From Cladocopium goreaui (Eukaryota; Sar; Dinophyceae; Suessiales; Symbiodiniaceae): 64,000 nt of DNA. Each line of letters begins with the position of its first letter. Position 1 is the stretch's first letter. Shown here one piece after another: positions 9,264-19,271 of this stretch. The translations under genes were made by a program, and so were the position numbers. The stretch covers positions 397,501 to 461,500 of the forward strand of contig CAMXCT020003201.1 of NCBI GenBank assembly GCA_947184155.2. The letters run 5' to 3'. Under the pieces are notes generated by a model. That model was given only the letters and a program-made list of their open reading frames with translations, had not been told where the DNA came from and ran no database searches.

Positions 9264-9341
9264 GAACTTGCGAAATCTGTAGCCTCAGGCGTGGGGAGAT
9301 GTGCCGTGCTCAAGTTGCATGGGTTATTTGCGGACATAGAT
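9264..9341 (+). CDS. Exon candidate, unidentified
   Basis: Acceptor gatctgcag and donor gtatat frame exactly 26 codons (ELAKSVASGVGRCAVLKLHG...). The exon is in phase 0 at both ends. The product is not recognised. Confidence 0.35.
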
Positions 9342-9600
9342 GTATATACATATATATATATATATGCGTTATATATATTTATATATTATATCATATACTA
9401 TGGGCCATGGTATATATGTTTATTTATTTATCTATTTAGTAACCCCCCAAAAAAATACAAAAACAATGAATGCCACTATTTTGGGATGTTACTAAATTGG
9501 TTACTGTTCTATCTTTTTGAGGCTCGAAAAAAGGGGATATGGTCATTCAACTAGAGATGTATTGATGCAGCCCCAAGGATGTGCCCAACAAAATGTTGGT

Positions 9601-9704
9601 TACCCTCTGGTAAACTAACATAGCTATTGAAAATGGCCATTTATAGTGGCTTTTCCCATTAAAAATTGTGATTTTCCATGGTTATGTTAGTTTACCAGAG
9701 TGTA
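9601..9704. repeat. MITE family 1 copy
   Basis: Palindromic 104-bp unit starting TACCCTCTGGTAA and ending TTACCAGAGTGTA. The centre also pairs (GGCCATTTATAGTG with CCATTAAAAATTG as loose arms). TA at both ends looks like a mariner/Stowaway-type target duplication. Confidence 0.85.
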
Positions 9705-10205
9705 TTCACCAATATTTTCTGATGAAATCCACATTTTCCTCCAGGACCCCAGGGCTTTAACCCTCGTGCCCTCGCGGACCCTTGCCGATGGTTGCCGCCG
9801 GGGGTTTTTCATCACCAGGGCAGCATCAAAAATGGCAAAACAAGAGAAACAGTGCAGCATCACTGGTAGCCTTCTAGCCGCAATGAAACATGCCGCAATG
9901 ATTCATCACCTTTTATTTAGCGGAAAAAAACAAATGTTTAGGGGATTCCAGGATCCTCCAGCCACCATACCATGATTACCAGTTAAATTGGTCACCCAAG
10001 GGTTTTTTGTCCACTGACAACTCACCGTTCACATCCCCAACCGACTGGATGGCTAGTTGAATCCTTTTGCTTTTTGCGATGGAAAATCACCAAAAACTGG
10101 CAAACGATTGATTTTACCATAAGAAATATGGGAAATCATGCGAATTTCATGGGAATTCACGAACTATTGCCATAATCTTTGACTGATCAAAGATGGGAAA
10201 CTGAG

Positions 10206-10300
10206 GAACTGGCCTGGTCCTTCTCGGAGGTGCGTTACGCACATCAGGGCGTCTTCCAGACCCTGCTGCGTGGCTGGGCGAATCTTCGGATGTTCATCCT
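10206..10300 (+). CDS. Exon candidate, unidentified
   Basis: A GC-rich island after acceptor actgag reads ELAWSFSEVRYAHQGVFQTL and RGWANLRMF. The pattern LAWSF...LL resembles helical-repeat RNA-binding proteins of organelles; this is unproven. The donor is not certain; a GA donor near 10,290 is possible. Confidence 0.35.
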
Positions 10301-10438
10301 AAAAACGGGAGGAAAAAAGGGGAAAATTATGGATACCATCTGGTTATGACTAAGTAATGTATGGTAAACCATAGGAAAACCATAGGAAAATGGTGGTTTA
10401 AAGACTTTTTATGCTGGTTTAATGGGATTTAATGGGAT

Positions 10439-10571
10439 TAACCATCTGGTTATGACTAACAGTTTGGCATGGAAAATCCACCCATTTTTAGTAGGTAACA
10501 GTAGGTAACCATCTATTTCGATTAGGGCCATCGAAAAACCATGGCGAACTGTTAGTCATAACCAGAGGGTA
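10439..10571. repeat. MITE family 1, variant copy
   Basis: Ends CCATCTGGTTATGACTAAC and GTTAGTCATAACCAGAGGG; the terminal repeat differs from the main type after CTGGT. A solo left half of this variant lies at about 10,334-10,360. Confidence 0.75.
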
Positions 10572-10583
10572 GAATATAGAAAC

Positions 10584-10817
10584 ATGAGTTTTGAACATGG
10601 GAAAAGGTGGGGAAAAAATAACCTACACTTCTTGGACGCCTGTCACAATGCCCATCGAGGTAAGATGGAAGAAGTGAAGCAAATGGCCAACGAGCAGGAC
10701 GATCTTTCAACCTCATCAACCACCCGGTTGGCTGCTGGTGTCCCCAAGATATCCATTGCACCCCACCTCTTTGGCACCAAGAAACAAAGAAGTTCTTCAT
10801 CCATAGTTGATCCATAA
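10584..10817 (+). CDS. Small open reading frame, possible exon
   Basis: A 77-codon frame with an LDACHNAHRGKMEEVKQMA segment. A strong donor-like gtaagatgg lies inside it at about 10,661, so only the first part may be coding. No family is recognised. Confidence 0.25.
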   Translation: MSFEHGKRWGKNNLHFLDACHNAHRGKMEEVKQMANEQDDLSTSSTTRLAAGVPKISIAPHLFGTKKQRSSSSIVDP

Positions 10818-12476
10818 TAACGATCCATATCAACCAGATGTTTATATTCTGGTTATAGCTGGTTGATATGTTTATGATCTATATCAACAGAATATGAATA
10901 TTTATATATATATATATCAATTCTGTTGTTCATCACATGACTGGTTGATATATTCTGGTTATGATCTATATCTGCATAAAATTCATATCAACCAGCTATG
11001 ACCAGAAAATCTCAACATCTGGTGATATTTCTTATATGATATATATATATATATATGGTTTATCCCTATCAACCAGTTGATTATAACGGTGATGTGTTTG
11101 GCAAGATCCGACACCAGGAGAAATCGGTCTTCTGTTGGGCCTCTGGAAACTTGGGTGCGCCACACTGCCTTGGTGGTCGAACTAAAAATGGCGGGTTTTT
11201 TGGGGCCCTGTTAAGCATGGCAAAAAAGGGTGAAAAATGGTGAGAAATGGTGATGAAATGCTGGTTGTTTATGGTCTGTAATGGATCTTAATGGTGAATA
11301 GTGAATATCATAGTGAATAATTCTATATAATTATCTGTAATGATGGTGATGATGTCTGATTAAATGGCAACAATCATGAATGGTGGTAAGTAGTGGTTAT
11401 ATAAATTGGTGGGTCCTAAAGTGGGGATTCTCAAAGTTGCCATCCAACTTATTGGATAGGGAAACCAATTGTGAAACAGGTCAACTCTTTTGAGAAACAT
11501 ATCAATACGAGATTGTGTTTGAAGAGGAACCGTGCAAAATGAAGGGGTCTTAATCAAATCAACAAAAAGCCCAAAAACAGGGGATGACCAACTCAAGATA
11601 GATGGTTGAGTTGGAGGTTGAGAGGTTGAGCTGCACGCTGCTCGGTGGTTTCCCCAATTTTATTGATGCATCAATATAAATTATGTAATACATATATATG
11701 GGGTATTATCATTTATTATATCACTAAATGGATATCATATCATATTATATCATATCATGTAATATATCATATCATATCATATAATTGGGTATTGTTTATA
11801 GATGTGATATGACAATTATGTAGTTTTACATGATACCCAATATCTACACACTCAAATCCCATTAAAATCGGGAAGTGTTTCCCAAGAATTGCGTTTCCAC
11901 TAGAATCCCCATAAAATTCTGAATTTTGAGTCCCCTTTAAAGATTTGTTCAAGTTCCCGTATTTTGTTGCAGTTCTCTCTCATCTTCCAGTCTTGCTCAG
12001 ACGGAATCACCGATGAACCGTAGTGTTGTTAAAAGAACAGCTTCCACATTACATCCAGTCGTGTATCCCTTCAAGTCCGATCCAACATCCATATACATCC
12101 ATGCAGTATATACAGTGTATATAATTATAGTATATACAGGATATATTTCTATATTTCTCTATGCTTCTCACCATCTGATTCTTTCACCATGAGAAGAACT
12201 TGAAGAAAGTACCGATCGCTTCAAGGATCGCGCCGCGGATCCGGCCTTGCGAACCCCCCAACTGGATCCCATTAGGAACTAATCCCATTCAATCATTAGC
12301 TATATAGATACCTACTATCCCATTATATAGCTATATAACATCATATAACTATATATAACATTATATAGTTAACTATATAATTTTATATATACTATGACTA
12401 TAACAATGATTCTTCCATATTTTAAATGGCCTGCTATGAACCCTCCACTGGAAAGCCAGTGTTCCCGTTGTTCCAG

Positions 12477-12590
12477 GCTTCAACTGCTCCGCGATCTTCG
12501 GCCCCCCGGCAGACAGCGTCGATCCGCAGCTCTCGCGGAAGCTGTTTCAACGCCTCGACCAGCTGGCGACCAATGGGTGCCTTGCCGCTG
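12477..12590 (+). CDS. Exon candidate, unidentified (strand not certain)
   Basis: Acceptor gttgttccag and donor gtgggt frame 37 codons (FNCSAIFGPPADSVDPQL...). The minus strand is also open with an equally natural reading (GRQLVEALKQLPRELRI) and its own acceptor, so the strand remains open. The island is far more GC-rich than its surroundings. Confidence 0.35.
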
Positions 12591-12612
12591 GTGGGTCCCC
12601 CAATGGGTGGTT

Positions 12613-12716
12613 TACCCTCTGGTAAACTAACATAACTATGGAAAATCACCATTTTTAATGGGAAAACTCACTATAAATGGCCATTTTCAATAGCTATGTT
12701 AGTTTACCAGAGGGTA
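12613..12716. repeat. MITE family 1 copy (inverted centre)
   Basis: TACCCTCTGGTAA ... TTACCAGAGGGTA, with the centre in the opposite orientation to the copy at 9,601. It lies 22 bp after a candidate exon. Confidence 0.85.
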
Positions 12717-13266
12717 ACCACCATTTTGTTGGGCACATCCGCCCAGGGCTGAACAGCCATACATCTCTGGTGGAATGACCATATCCCCATATCGAGCCTC
12801 AAAAAAAATCAGAACAGTAACCAATTATGTAACATCCCAAAATAGTGGCGAAGTTGGTAGGTGAACGATTGGATTTATGCTATATCGAACTTGTTGGACC
12901 AACAAACCGAACTTGAAAAAACACCACAGGGCCTAGGGGATCTTGAAATCGACTGGTGCATCATTTCGACTATGGTCAGAATGGGTAAATCCCCTGATGG
13001 TCCTAGTTTCAGACCCAAACCGGATGAAATGCATGTGATATGCCAAGTTTTTTCTATTGAAAGTGTAGGTGATTTTACGAAAAAACGTTCCAATTCACCC
13101 AGGAACATCGGAGCTTTTTCAACGCAAACGATCCACCTCAAAACTCGAGTACGAAAACCACCAACTGCGAAGTCTTACAGTAAAATTCTTTGCCAAGCCA
13201 CCAACTGCTCTTTCCGCTGTGAAAATGTGTGGGTTTTTGGCATGTTTCGCCCATCTATCTGCACAG

Positions 13267-13350
13267 ATGGGACCATCGATCGGCGAAACCAAGGGGCATT
13301 CAGATCTTGGCGAAGGATCCCTTCCCTCTGCCGCATGGCGAGCATGGAAA
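13267..13350 (+). CDS. Exon candidate, unidentified
   Basis: Acceptor ctgcacag, 28 codons in phase 0 (MGPSIGETKGHSDLGEGSL...), donor gtgggtaaa. No family is recognised. Confidence 0.35.
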
Positions 13351-13416
13351 GTGGGTAAAACTTTGAAGCCCAAACGATTCCCGGATTGTTTCATAGGGAA
13401 AAACAAAATGTTGTCC

Positions 13417-13516
13417 TACCCCCTGGTAATCTAACATACCAGGTAGCAATGGAAACTACCCAGTTTCGGTAAAATCATCAACAAATGGACCATTTTCCAG
13501 CCATGTTAGATTACCA
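13417..13516. repeat. MITE family 1, diverged copy
   Basis: TACCCCCTGGTAATCTAACA on the left and TGTTAGATTACCA on the right, with a diverged centre. Confidence 0.6.
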
Positions 13517-14133
13517 CCATGGTTTGATGGTGGTCAATATGATGGGCTGGCCGATGCAATCCAGTTTCAGAAGCTTCAATTCAAGTTTAATCATGTTGAA
13601 TCGATTTGAATCTTCAACATGTGAGGCTAGGAAAATCCGTTCTAGTTTATCAGACATCTAATGCATCAATTGTTGGTCTACAAGTGGTGGATTCCATCTT
13701 TGTTCAATGCTGCAAGCCATGCTGGCCGCACTGGAGCTGCCTGCTGCATATCATGCACTGATTTGAATGACCATGTGTTTTCCATCACTTGGACATCGAC
13801 ATTTCCAATTTATAGTTGGTTTACCCATTAAAAATGGTGATTCACTATACTACAAACCATAGATATTCTGATATTCCATAGATATTCCATAGACATTTCC
13901 CATTAAAAATCCTACACTCCAACTATAGCAAGTCCCAAATCCCAAATAGATCCGAAAGTTGGAACCTGGAAACAGATTTGGGGGGTTCTTAAAAATGGTG
14001 GATCCCCGAGTCACCATAAGTTGCAATACTAAAATAGTCATTGATGACTTGATTCATTGAATGATCACTGGGACCCTTTTTTCACTTCGGAGTCCTTCGG
14101 AGACCTCGATCTGTCGTTTTGGGGATCCCACAG

Positions 14134-14206
14134 GTTGCAGATGCCTCAAGCGCTATCACCAACTGTTTGCCAAGAGCTCATTCGTCGCGCTGACGAGGAG
14201 GCGGCT
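14134..14206 (+). CDS. Exon candidate, unidentified
   Basis: After acceptor gatcccacag one base and 24 codons are open (LQMPQALSPTVCQELIRRAD...). A weak GT donor follows. The reading is helical and acidic-basic mixed; no family is recognised. Confidence 0.3.
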
Positions 14207-15057
14207 GTCATTTCATGGAGAAACCATGGTTGTGTTACAACATATACCATGGTTTCATAAGGTTAATATGGTTAATGAACATGGTAATTACCATGGTAGT
14301 ATGGAACATGTTAATATTACCAATTCCCATATGGAACATGGTTGTTACAATATTGCCAATATAATGTTCCATATTACCATGTTCAATATTGAAAGATAGC
14401 TACAGCATCAATATCTCTGATCTCCAGCTGTAAGAACCTTTATATGTCCCAGGTAAACATGATTATTTGTCTCAGGGTATATTGCAATATTTTCACGTTT
14501 AATAATTAATACATTATCCAGATTGCATGGTAAATATATCCATAATATATCCATTTTTGACATATTACCTGGTAAATGTATGCATATCATATGGTTGTCC
14601 AGATCTTGATGGCTGAAAACACGTGAAAGCCATCAATCAGATCATAATTTCTCCTAAATCCCCTGGCTAATCCTCATTCTCTGTATTAAGATCATTTTGG
14701 TGGCACACCCAACTATCATTGCACACACCAAAGTCATATTCGTTGGTTTAAGATCTACCATCAATCAGCCCCTCTACCACTACTTCCCACAGCCATGGGG
14801 GCCAGATGGTGACACGAGATCCACATGGTTTTTTTGAGCTGGCAGAACTTCTGCCAGCTCCATAAAATGGGGACAAGTAAATATCCTCATATATCTCCAT
14901 ATATCATATATCAATATGTATATATATATATATCATATATATATATATCATATATCCCCATTCAAATGTTTATGGTTTGATGCCATCTTCACCGCTCTAA
15001 AAAAAACGACGTTTCTTACGATTCGCGTGGCCAGCCGTTGGTGTTTCTCCCTTTTAG

Positions 15058-15141
15058 GGGCTCTGGCAGAACAGCACAGTGGTCGGTGGAAGTCTACACC
15101 AAGTGGTGATGAACAACATCCGCACCTCTGTGGCTCGGATG
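15058..15141 (+). CDS. Exon candidate, unidentified
   Basis: Pyrimidine-rich acceptor (tctcccttttag), 28 codons in phase 0 (GLWQNSTVVGGSLHQVVMNN...) and donor gtactc. The minus strand reads poorly, so plus is favoured. Confidence 0.4.
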
Positions 15142-15727
15142 GTACTCATTGGAGCCCAATTGGAGCCCAGCCAGCCCAGGTGGATTTTTGTCACAAAAAC
15201 CTGGCGTATGTTGGCAATATGGGATTTAGCCAAGAAAAAAAATGTGGAATCACTTGAATCAATTCATGAAAAAACATGAAAACCTTTTAGGGAAGTAGAC
15301 TAAGGATGGGTAGTTTGATACCTTTTTCTTGACATGATGGGAATGATGCTGATAGTGATCCACCATCTTCAGTTGATCTTCGGGATTTGACTCACTCAAC
15401 TGGTGATGATCACGTCCCCTCTCAAAAAAAAAACACGACTGATATTTGGGAACCGAAAATGTCCAGGTCGAGAGTCACCAATAAACTTGGGTTTCTGCAG
15501 GTGTGTTTCTATCAAAGATCTATTGTGAGTGGATTAGACACCCCAGTTAGCATCCACTGATGCTACTTGCCCAACCTGGAAACATGTTCGATCGAAAGTG
15601 GTCGGAAACACGTAGTTCTCAGGCCACTCTATGATTTGAATATGATTTGGATATATTATTTGGTAAGCCTAATTTTCAGAGAATCCCATCATATCCAAAC
15701 CATATTCAAATCATATTCAAATCATAT

Positions 15728-15800
15728 TCTGGTTGGTGGTTTGGAACCATGGAATTTTATGACTTTCCCATCATATTGGGGTCATGTCATCCCAAGTGAC
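15728..15800. repeat. MITE family 2, left part
   Basis: TCTGGTTGGTGGTTTGGAAC and a centre like the copy at 62,720; the right end is missing. Confidence 0.5.
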
Positions 15801-16104
15801 TGAATTGGATAAGTCGTCCCCAGAGATGATGATATTTCCACTGACTATTATAATATAGTATACTATATTCCACTGACTATTATTGGTTGTATAGACTAAA
15901 TATAGATAATCATTGGTATACTATCATATATACACTATACCAATCATATATTGTATTATATATACTATAATATATTAGTATACTATGATATATTGTATTG
16001 GATAATATATGATATATACTATACACTATACAATCATATACTCTATACTATCATAGATAATGATATCCTATACTATCATTGGTTGTCCCCCATGAGATTT
16101 CCAG

Positions 16105-16250
16105 ATGTGGAAACCTCCAGAGATTTCCTGAGGCCACGGCCACTTTCAACCTGCCCCACCACGAGGTGCCAAGCGACGAAAATCTCAAACGAGAAATCGG
16201 ATGTTTGTTCCCAGATAGAAAACAATAGAACGGGGACAAAAAGGGCCTAT
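16105..16250 (+). CDS. Exon candidate, unidentified
   Basis: A GC-rich island after acceptor tttccag. Two plus frames are open (RFPEATATFNLPHHEVPS or DVETSRDFLRPRPLSTCP); I cannot choose between them. Confidence 0.25.
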
Positions 16251-16993
16251 GTTCAGATATATATATATATATACATACATATTCATATATATATATATAC
16301 ATATATACACATACATCCACACTAATTAGTGTTGCTGCTCTCACTTGTTTGAATGTATCCTCGTCATTATCACTGGCGAGGCGTCCCTATTCTATAGCTG
16401 CCGTTTTTTTTGTGCCATCCCATTATGAAAAGAAAGAATGTATCATTATATCATTGTTTATCCCCATAGAAATAGTGGATGTTCCCATTGAAAGCTGGTG
16501 ATTTTCCAGTTCGCTATGTTAGTCATTACCAGAGGGTATATCAGCATTACTTTCACTATCTCCATCTCCATCAGTAAGTATTGTATGAAATATGGCAATG
16601 CGATAGTATATCTTATTTTATCAAAAAGTAGCAAAGCTGTATCAGTAAGTAATACATGTTTATTCTCATTGTTGTATATCAATATTACTTACACTTACTA
16701 ATATACACGTTCATCATTACACTCAATGAATATACACCAACTATGATATATATGTTTTATATAATATTATATATATTATACAACTATATATATATAATAT
16801 CATATTATATATATATATATTATTGTATATATATATATCAATATATATATATATATCAATATATATATATATATCAATATATATATATGATTTATATCAT
16901 GTTTCACCATCAGTTTGATGGTGACTGAACTAATATGGTATTACATATATTATATGAATCTACTATCCCTATCGTCCACCCAGATCCTCCCAG

Positions 16994-17077
16994 GAAGACG
17001 AGTTGTTGTACGGCATCCGCTCCTGGGCGGCTCAGCAACTGCAGTTGCCCACTGACTACGTGGAACCTCTGCAGTGA
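16994..17077 (+). CDS. Terminal exon candidate of the upstream plus-strand gene
   Basis: Acceptor cctcccag precedes 27 codons (EDELLYGIRSWAAQQLQLPT...) and a TGA at 17,075-17,077. It lies 211 bp before the copia element, which is in the same orientation. Earlier islands from 7.4 kb could belong to the same gene, but phases do not prove it. Confidence 0.4.
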   Translation, partial: EDELLYGIRSWAAQQLQLPTDYVEPLQ

Positions 17078-17283
17078 CTCGGTGGATCCGGGGGGATGTT
17101 TCCATGAATGGGGGTACCCCGATGGATTTGTTCAACCTCCATATGGATAAACCATTTTATGATTGGGCTCTTAAGCATCCAAATATGGGGAGATAACGTT
17201 GATAGAACTGATGATGGTATTTCATGGGATTATTATGAAAACCCCCATATTTTGACACTAATATCCACATTTTAATATTAATA

Positions 17284-17288
17284 CATCC
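17284..17288 (+). repeat. Target-site duplication, left copy
   Basis: CATCC directly precedes the left LTR and is repeated directly after the right LTR at 23,856-23,860. A 5-bp duplication is usual for Ty1/copia integrases. Confidence 0.85.
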
Positions 17289-17369
17289 TGCAATTCCCAT
17301 AGACATTTCACATGGTAGCCATCTGGGGCACAAATGACTGATTCCAGGGAGATATAAGGGGTATTTGCA
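17289..17369 (+). repeat. 5' LTR (81 bp)
   Basis: Starts TGCAATTCCC and ends GTATTTGCA, so the ends are TG...CA with 5-bp inverted TGCAA/TTGCA. It matches the 3' LTR at 80 of 81 bases. It is far shorter than the LTRs of a few hundred bases in most copia elements; no TATA or poly-A signal is evident. Confidence 0.95.
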
Positions 17370-17382
17370 TGGTAGCGAGACC
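17370..17382 (+). other. Primer-binding site, initiator-tRNA-Met-like
   Basis: TGGTAGCGAGACC begins at the first base after the LTR. TGGTAGC is the complement of the 3' end of eukaryotic initiator tRNA-Met, the primer used by many Ty1/copia elements. Confidence 0.8.
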
Positions 17383-17567
17383 CTGCGGCGCTGCACTGGC
17401 AAAGGGTCGCGTGGCCTTTGAGGCGCGGCTGAGCTTGGGCTGGCGGCCAACTACAAGGTGGACACCGTGGAGGACACGAGTGGTCTACTTGGCCGTGTTT
17501 GCCGCGGCGATCTTCCTTTGCTGGGCAGGCGTGCCTTTGGTGATTGTGGGGTTCCTGGTCGGAGAAG
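17383..17567 (+). other. Copia 5' leader
   Basis: GC-rich untranslated leader between primer site and the first gag ATG. An open reading crosses it but has no recognisable content. Confidence 0.5.
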
Positions 17568-18323
17568 ATGGTGACCATGGAGAACCTTGCCCAGGTGGTC
17601 CAACAGTTGCAAGGACAGGTGAATCAGCAGCAGACCGAGAATGCCGAGCTGAGGAACAGAGTGACGAGCTATGAGGCGCAGATCGCACAGCTCACGGCGG
17701 CGACGGTGGCAGCTGGTGGTTCACCACAACATGGAGGTGGACTTGAGGCGACGGAGATCTTACGAGCCCTACAAGGACTTCCTGAGGCCTTAAGCAAGCT
17801 CAATAGACCGAAGGGGTTGATAGACCCACGTGGATTGGGGAAACCCCAAGTTCTTGGGGAGGAGGCTGAACAGAGGTTCCGCCTTTGGTCCATAAAGCTG
17901 GAAGACTACGTCTCGGGTGTCTTTGGTGGTCGCAGCAGAGAAGCACTGGAGTGGGCATCCGGGATGGACAGTGAGATAACATCAGCTGACATAGATCAGA
18001 ACTTTGGGGAGCTGGCCGACATGAACGACCAGTGGGAGGACATTGAGGAGTTCAACAAGCAGCTCTACACGGTCTTGCGGGCGACTACGGAGTCCATCCC
18101 CTTCGACATCGTGGAGAACACCCAGACAGGACATGGACTAGAGGCTTGGAGGCGGCTTCACAGGAGGTTCGATCCTTCGACGGGGAGCCGGAAGAGAATC
18201 ATGCTTCAAGCCCTCACGAACCCGGAGAGGGCATCTTATGAAACTCTTCAGGGAGCATTGGAGCGATGGAAGACCTTGAGATCGGAAACGAGACCAATTT
18301 GGAGCTCGAGAACCTCTTCCTGA
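17568..18323 (+). CDS. Copia Gag, N-terminal part (capsid-like)
   Basis: The start is the first ATG after the leader; a second in-frame ATG at 17,577 is equally possible. An N-terminal Gln-rich coiled coil (VVQQLQGQVNQQQTENAELR) is followed by a region with the capsid-like motif GLEAWRRLHRRFDPST. Gag forms the particle that packages the RNA. The coding sense leaves this frame at about 18,279: here the frame continues to a stop at 18,323, while the next frame reads RKRDQFGAREPLPESLS and continues as the rest of Gag. The break could be a mutation, a read error or, less likely, programmed shifting. Confidence 0.8.
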   Translation: MVTMENLAQVVQQLQGQVNQQQTENAELRNRVTSYEAQIAQLTAATVAAGGSPQHGGGLEATEILRALQGLPEALSKLNRPKGLIDPRGLGKPQVLGEEAEQRFRLWSIKLEDYVSGVFGGRSREALEWASGMDSEITSADIDQNFGELADMNDQWEDIEEFNKQLYTVLRATTESIPFDIVENTQTGHGLEAWRRLHRRFDPSTGSRKRIMLQALTNPERASYETLQGALERWKTLRSETRPIWSSRTSS

Positions 18324-19131
18324 AAGTCTCTCGATGAATGCCCTGGAGAAGTTGGTCCCGAAGGAGCTGGAGCAGCATTTGATGCTGAACTACACAAGGT
18401 TCAAGAACTTCGAGGAGATGGAAGCCGAAGTGATCACCTACATCGAAGCCAAGACAGGATCGAAACTGGTGCTCTCCAGCAACTTTGCAAAACCTACATC
18501 CTCTTCCTCAAGCGGGCCTACTCCTATGGACGTCGACTCCTTGGTCCGCGCTGTCAGTGGCTTGTCGGCTTTGACCAAGGGCAAAGGCGAGAAGAAAGGT
18601 GAGAACAAGATCAAATTCGACGGCCACTGCGATCAATGCGGGAAGTTTGGACACCGCAAACGGGACTGTTGGTCGAAGCCTGGAGGAGGAAAGGGAGCAT
18701 CAGGGGGAAGTCGTTCTGCAAGCCAAAGCCCCAAGAAAGAGGTTCGCTTTGAGGGCAAATGCCATCACTGTGGCAAGACTGGCCACAAGAAATCTGAGTG
18801 CTACTCGAAGGGTGGAAAAGGGAAGAGTCAGAGCAACAACAACAACCAGGCCAAGGGCAAAAGTGGTGGTCGAGGCAACGCAGCTTCACTGGAGCAACCT
18901 GAGCCGGAGTCGAGAGCTGAGAACGCTAGTGGCCTGGACCTATGTACGCTGGTGGAGGTCAAGTCAGAGGAGGCGACAACACCCTTTGAGACAGATGGAT
19001 CTCAGAGTCCGGTGAGCTCAATCAATTCAGTGGATCCTCGTGGTTGGAGTGCAACTTGGACTCAGGGGCTTCAATCACTGTCTTCCCCAAGAACATGTTT
19101 CCGGAGAGGGAGCCCAATGATATCCGCTTGA
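18280..19131 (+). CDS. Copia Gag, C-terminal part with two zinc knuckles
   Basis: The frame is open from about 18,280, although the first ATG is at 18,334 (MNALEKLVPKELEQHL). Two CX2CX4HX4C knuckles, CDQCGKFGHRKRDC (18,628-18,669) and CHHCGKTGHKKSEC (18,760-18,801), are separated by a Gly/Ser/Lys-rich linker; they bind the genomic RNA. A low-complexity basic stretch and an acidic stretch follow. The frame then runs past the protease, which is in another frame, and stops at 19,131. Confidence 0.85.
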   Translation, partial: DRKRDQFGAREPLPESLSMNALEKLVPKELEQHLMLNYTRFKNFEEMEAEVITYIEAKTGSKLVLSSNFAKPTSSSSSGPTPMDVDSLVRAVSGLSALTKGKGEKKGENKIKFDGHCDQCGKFGHRKRDCWSKPGGGKGASGGSRSASQSPKKEVRFEGKCHHCGKTGHKKSECYSKGGKGKSQSNNNNQAKGKSGGRGNAASLEQPEPESRAENASGLDLCTLVEVKSEEATTPFETDGSQSPVSSINSVDPRGWSATWTQGLQSLSSPRTCFRRGSPMISA

Positions 19132-19271
19132 AGACGGCCAGTGGGGAGATGATCAATGTCTACGGCGAGGGGGTCATCTATGGCAAGGATGCTTCCGGGG
19201 ATGATGAGAAGGCTCACTGGGCAGGTTGCAGATGTACACAAGATCCTTATCAGTGCGGCAAAGTTGCATGA
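18990..19271 (+). CDS. Copia aspartic protease fragment
   Basis: The frame contains LECNLDSGASITVFP with the catalytic DSG at 19,059-19,067, followed by LKTASGEMINVYGEGV, as in Ty1/copia proteases. Good similarity stops near 19,218 at AHW, where the next frame takes over with QVADVHKILISAAKL. One extra G in a GGG run at about 19,218-19,220 would explain the break. The enzyme cleaves the Gag-Pol polyprotein. Confidence 0.8.
   Translation, partial: DRWISESGELNQFSGSSWLECNLDSGASITVFPKNMFPEREPNDIRLKTASGEMINVYGEGVIYGKDASGDDEKAHWAGCRCTQDPYQCGKVA

Noticed and set aside
18270-18290. Ty1-style programmed +1 frameshift between gag and pol
   Set aside because: The shift is upstream of the zinc knuckles, inside Gag, and no slippery site like that of Ty1 is present; a mutation or read error is simpler.
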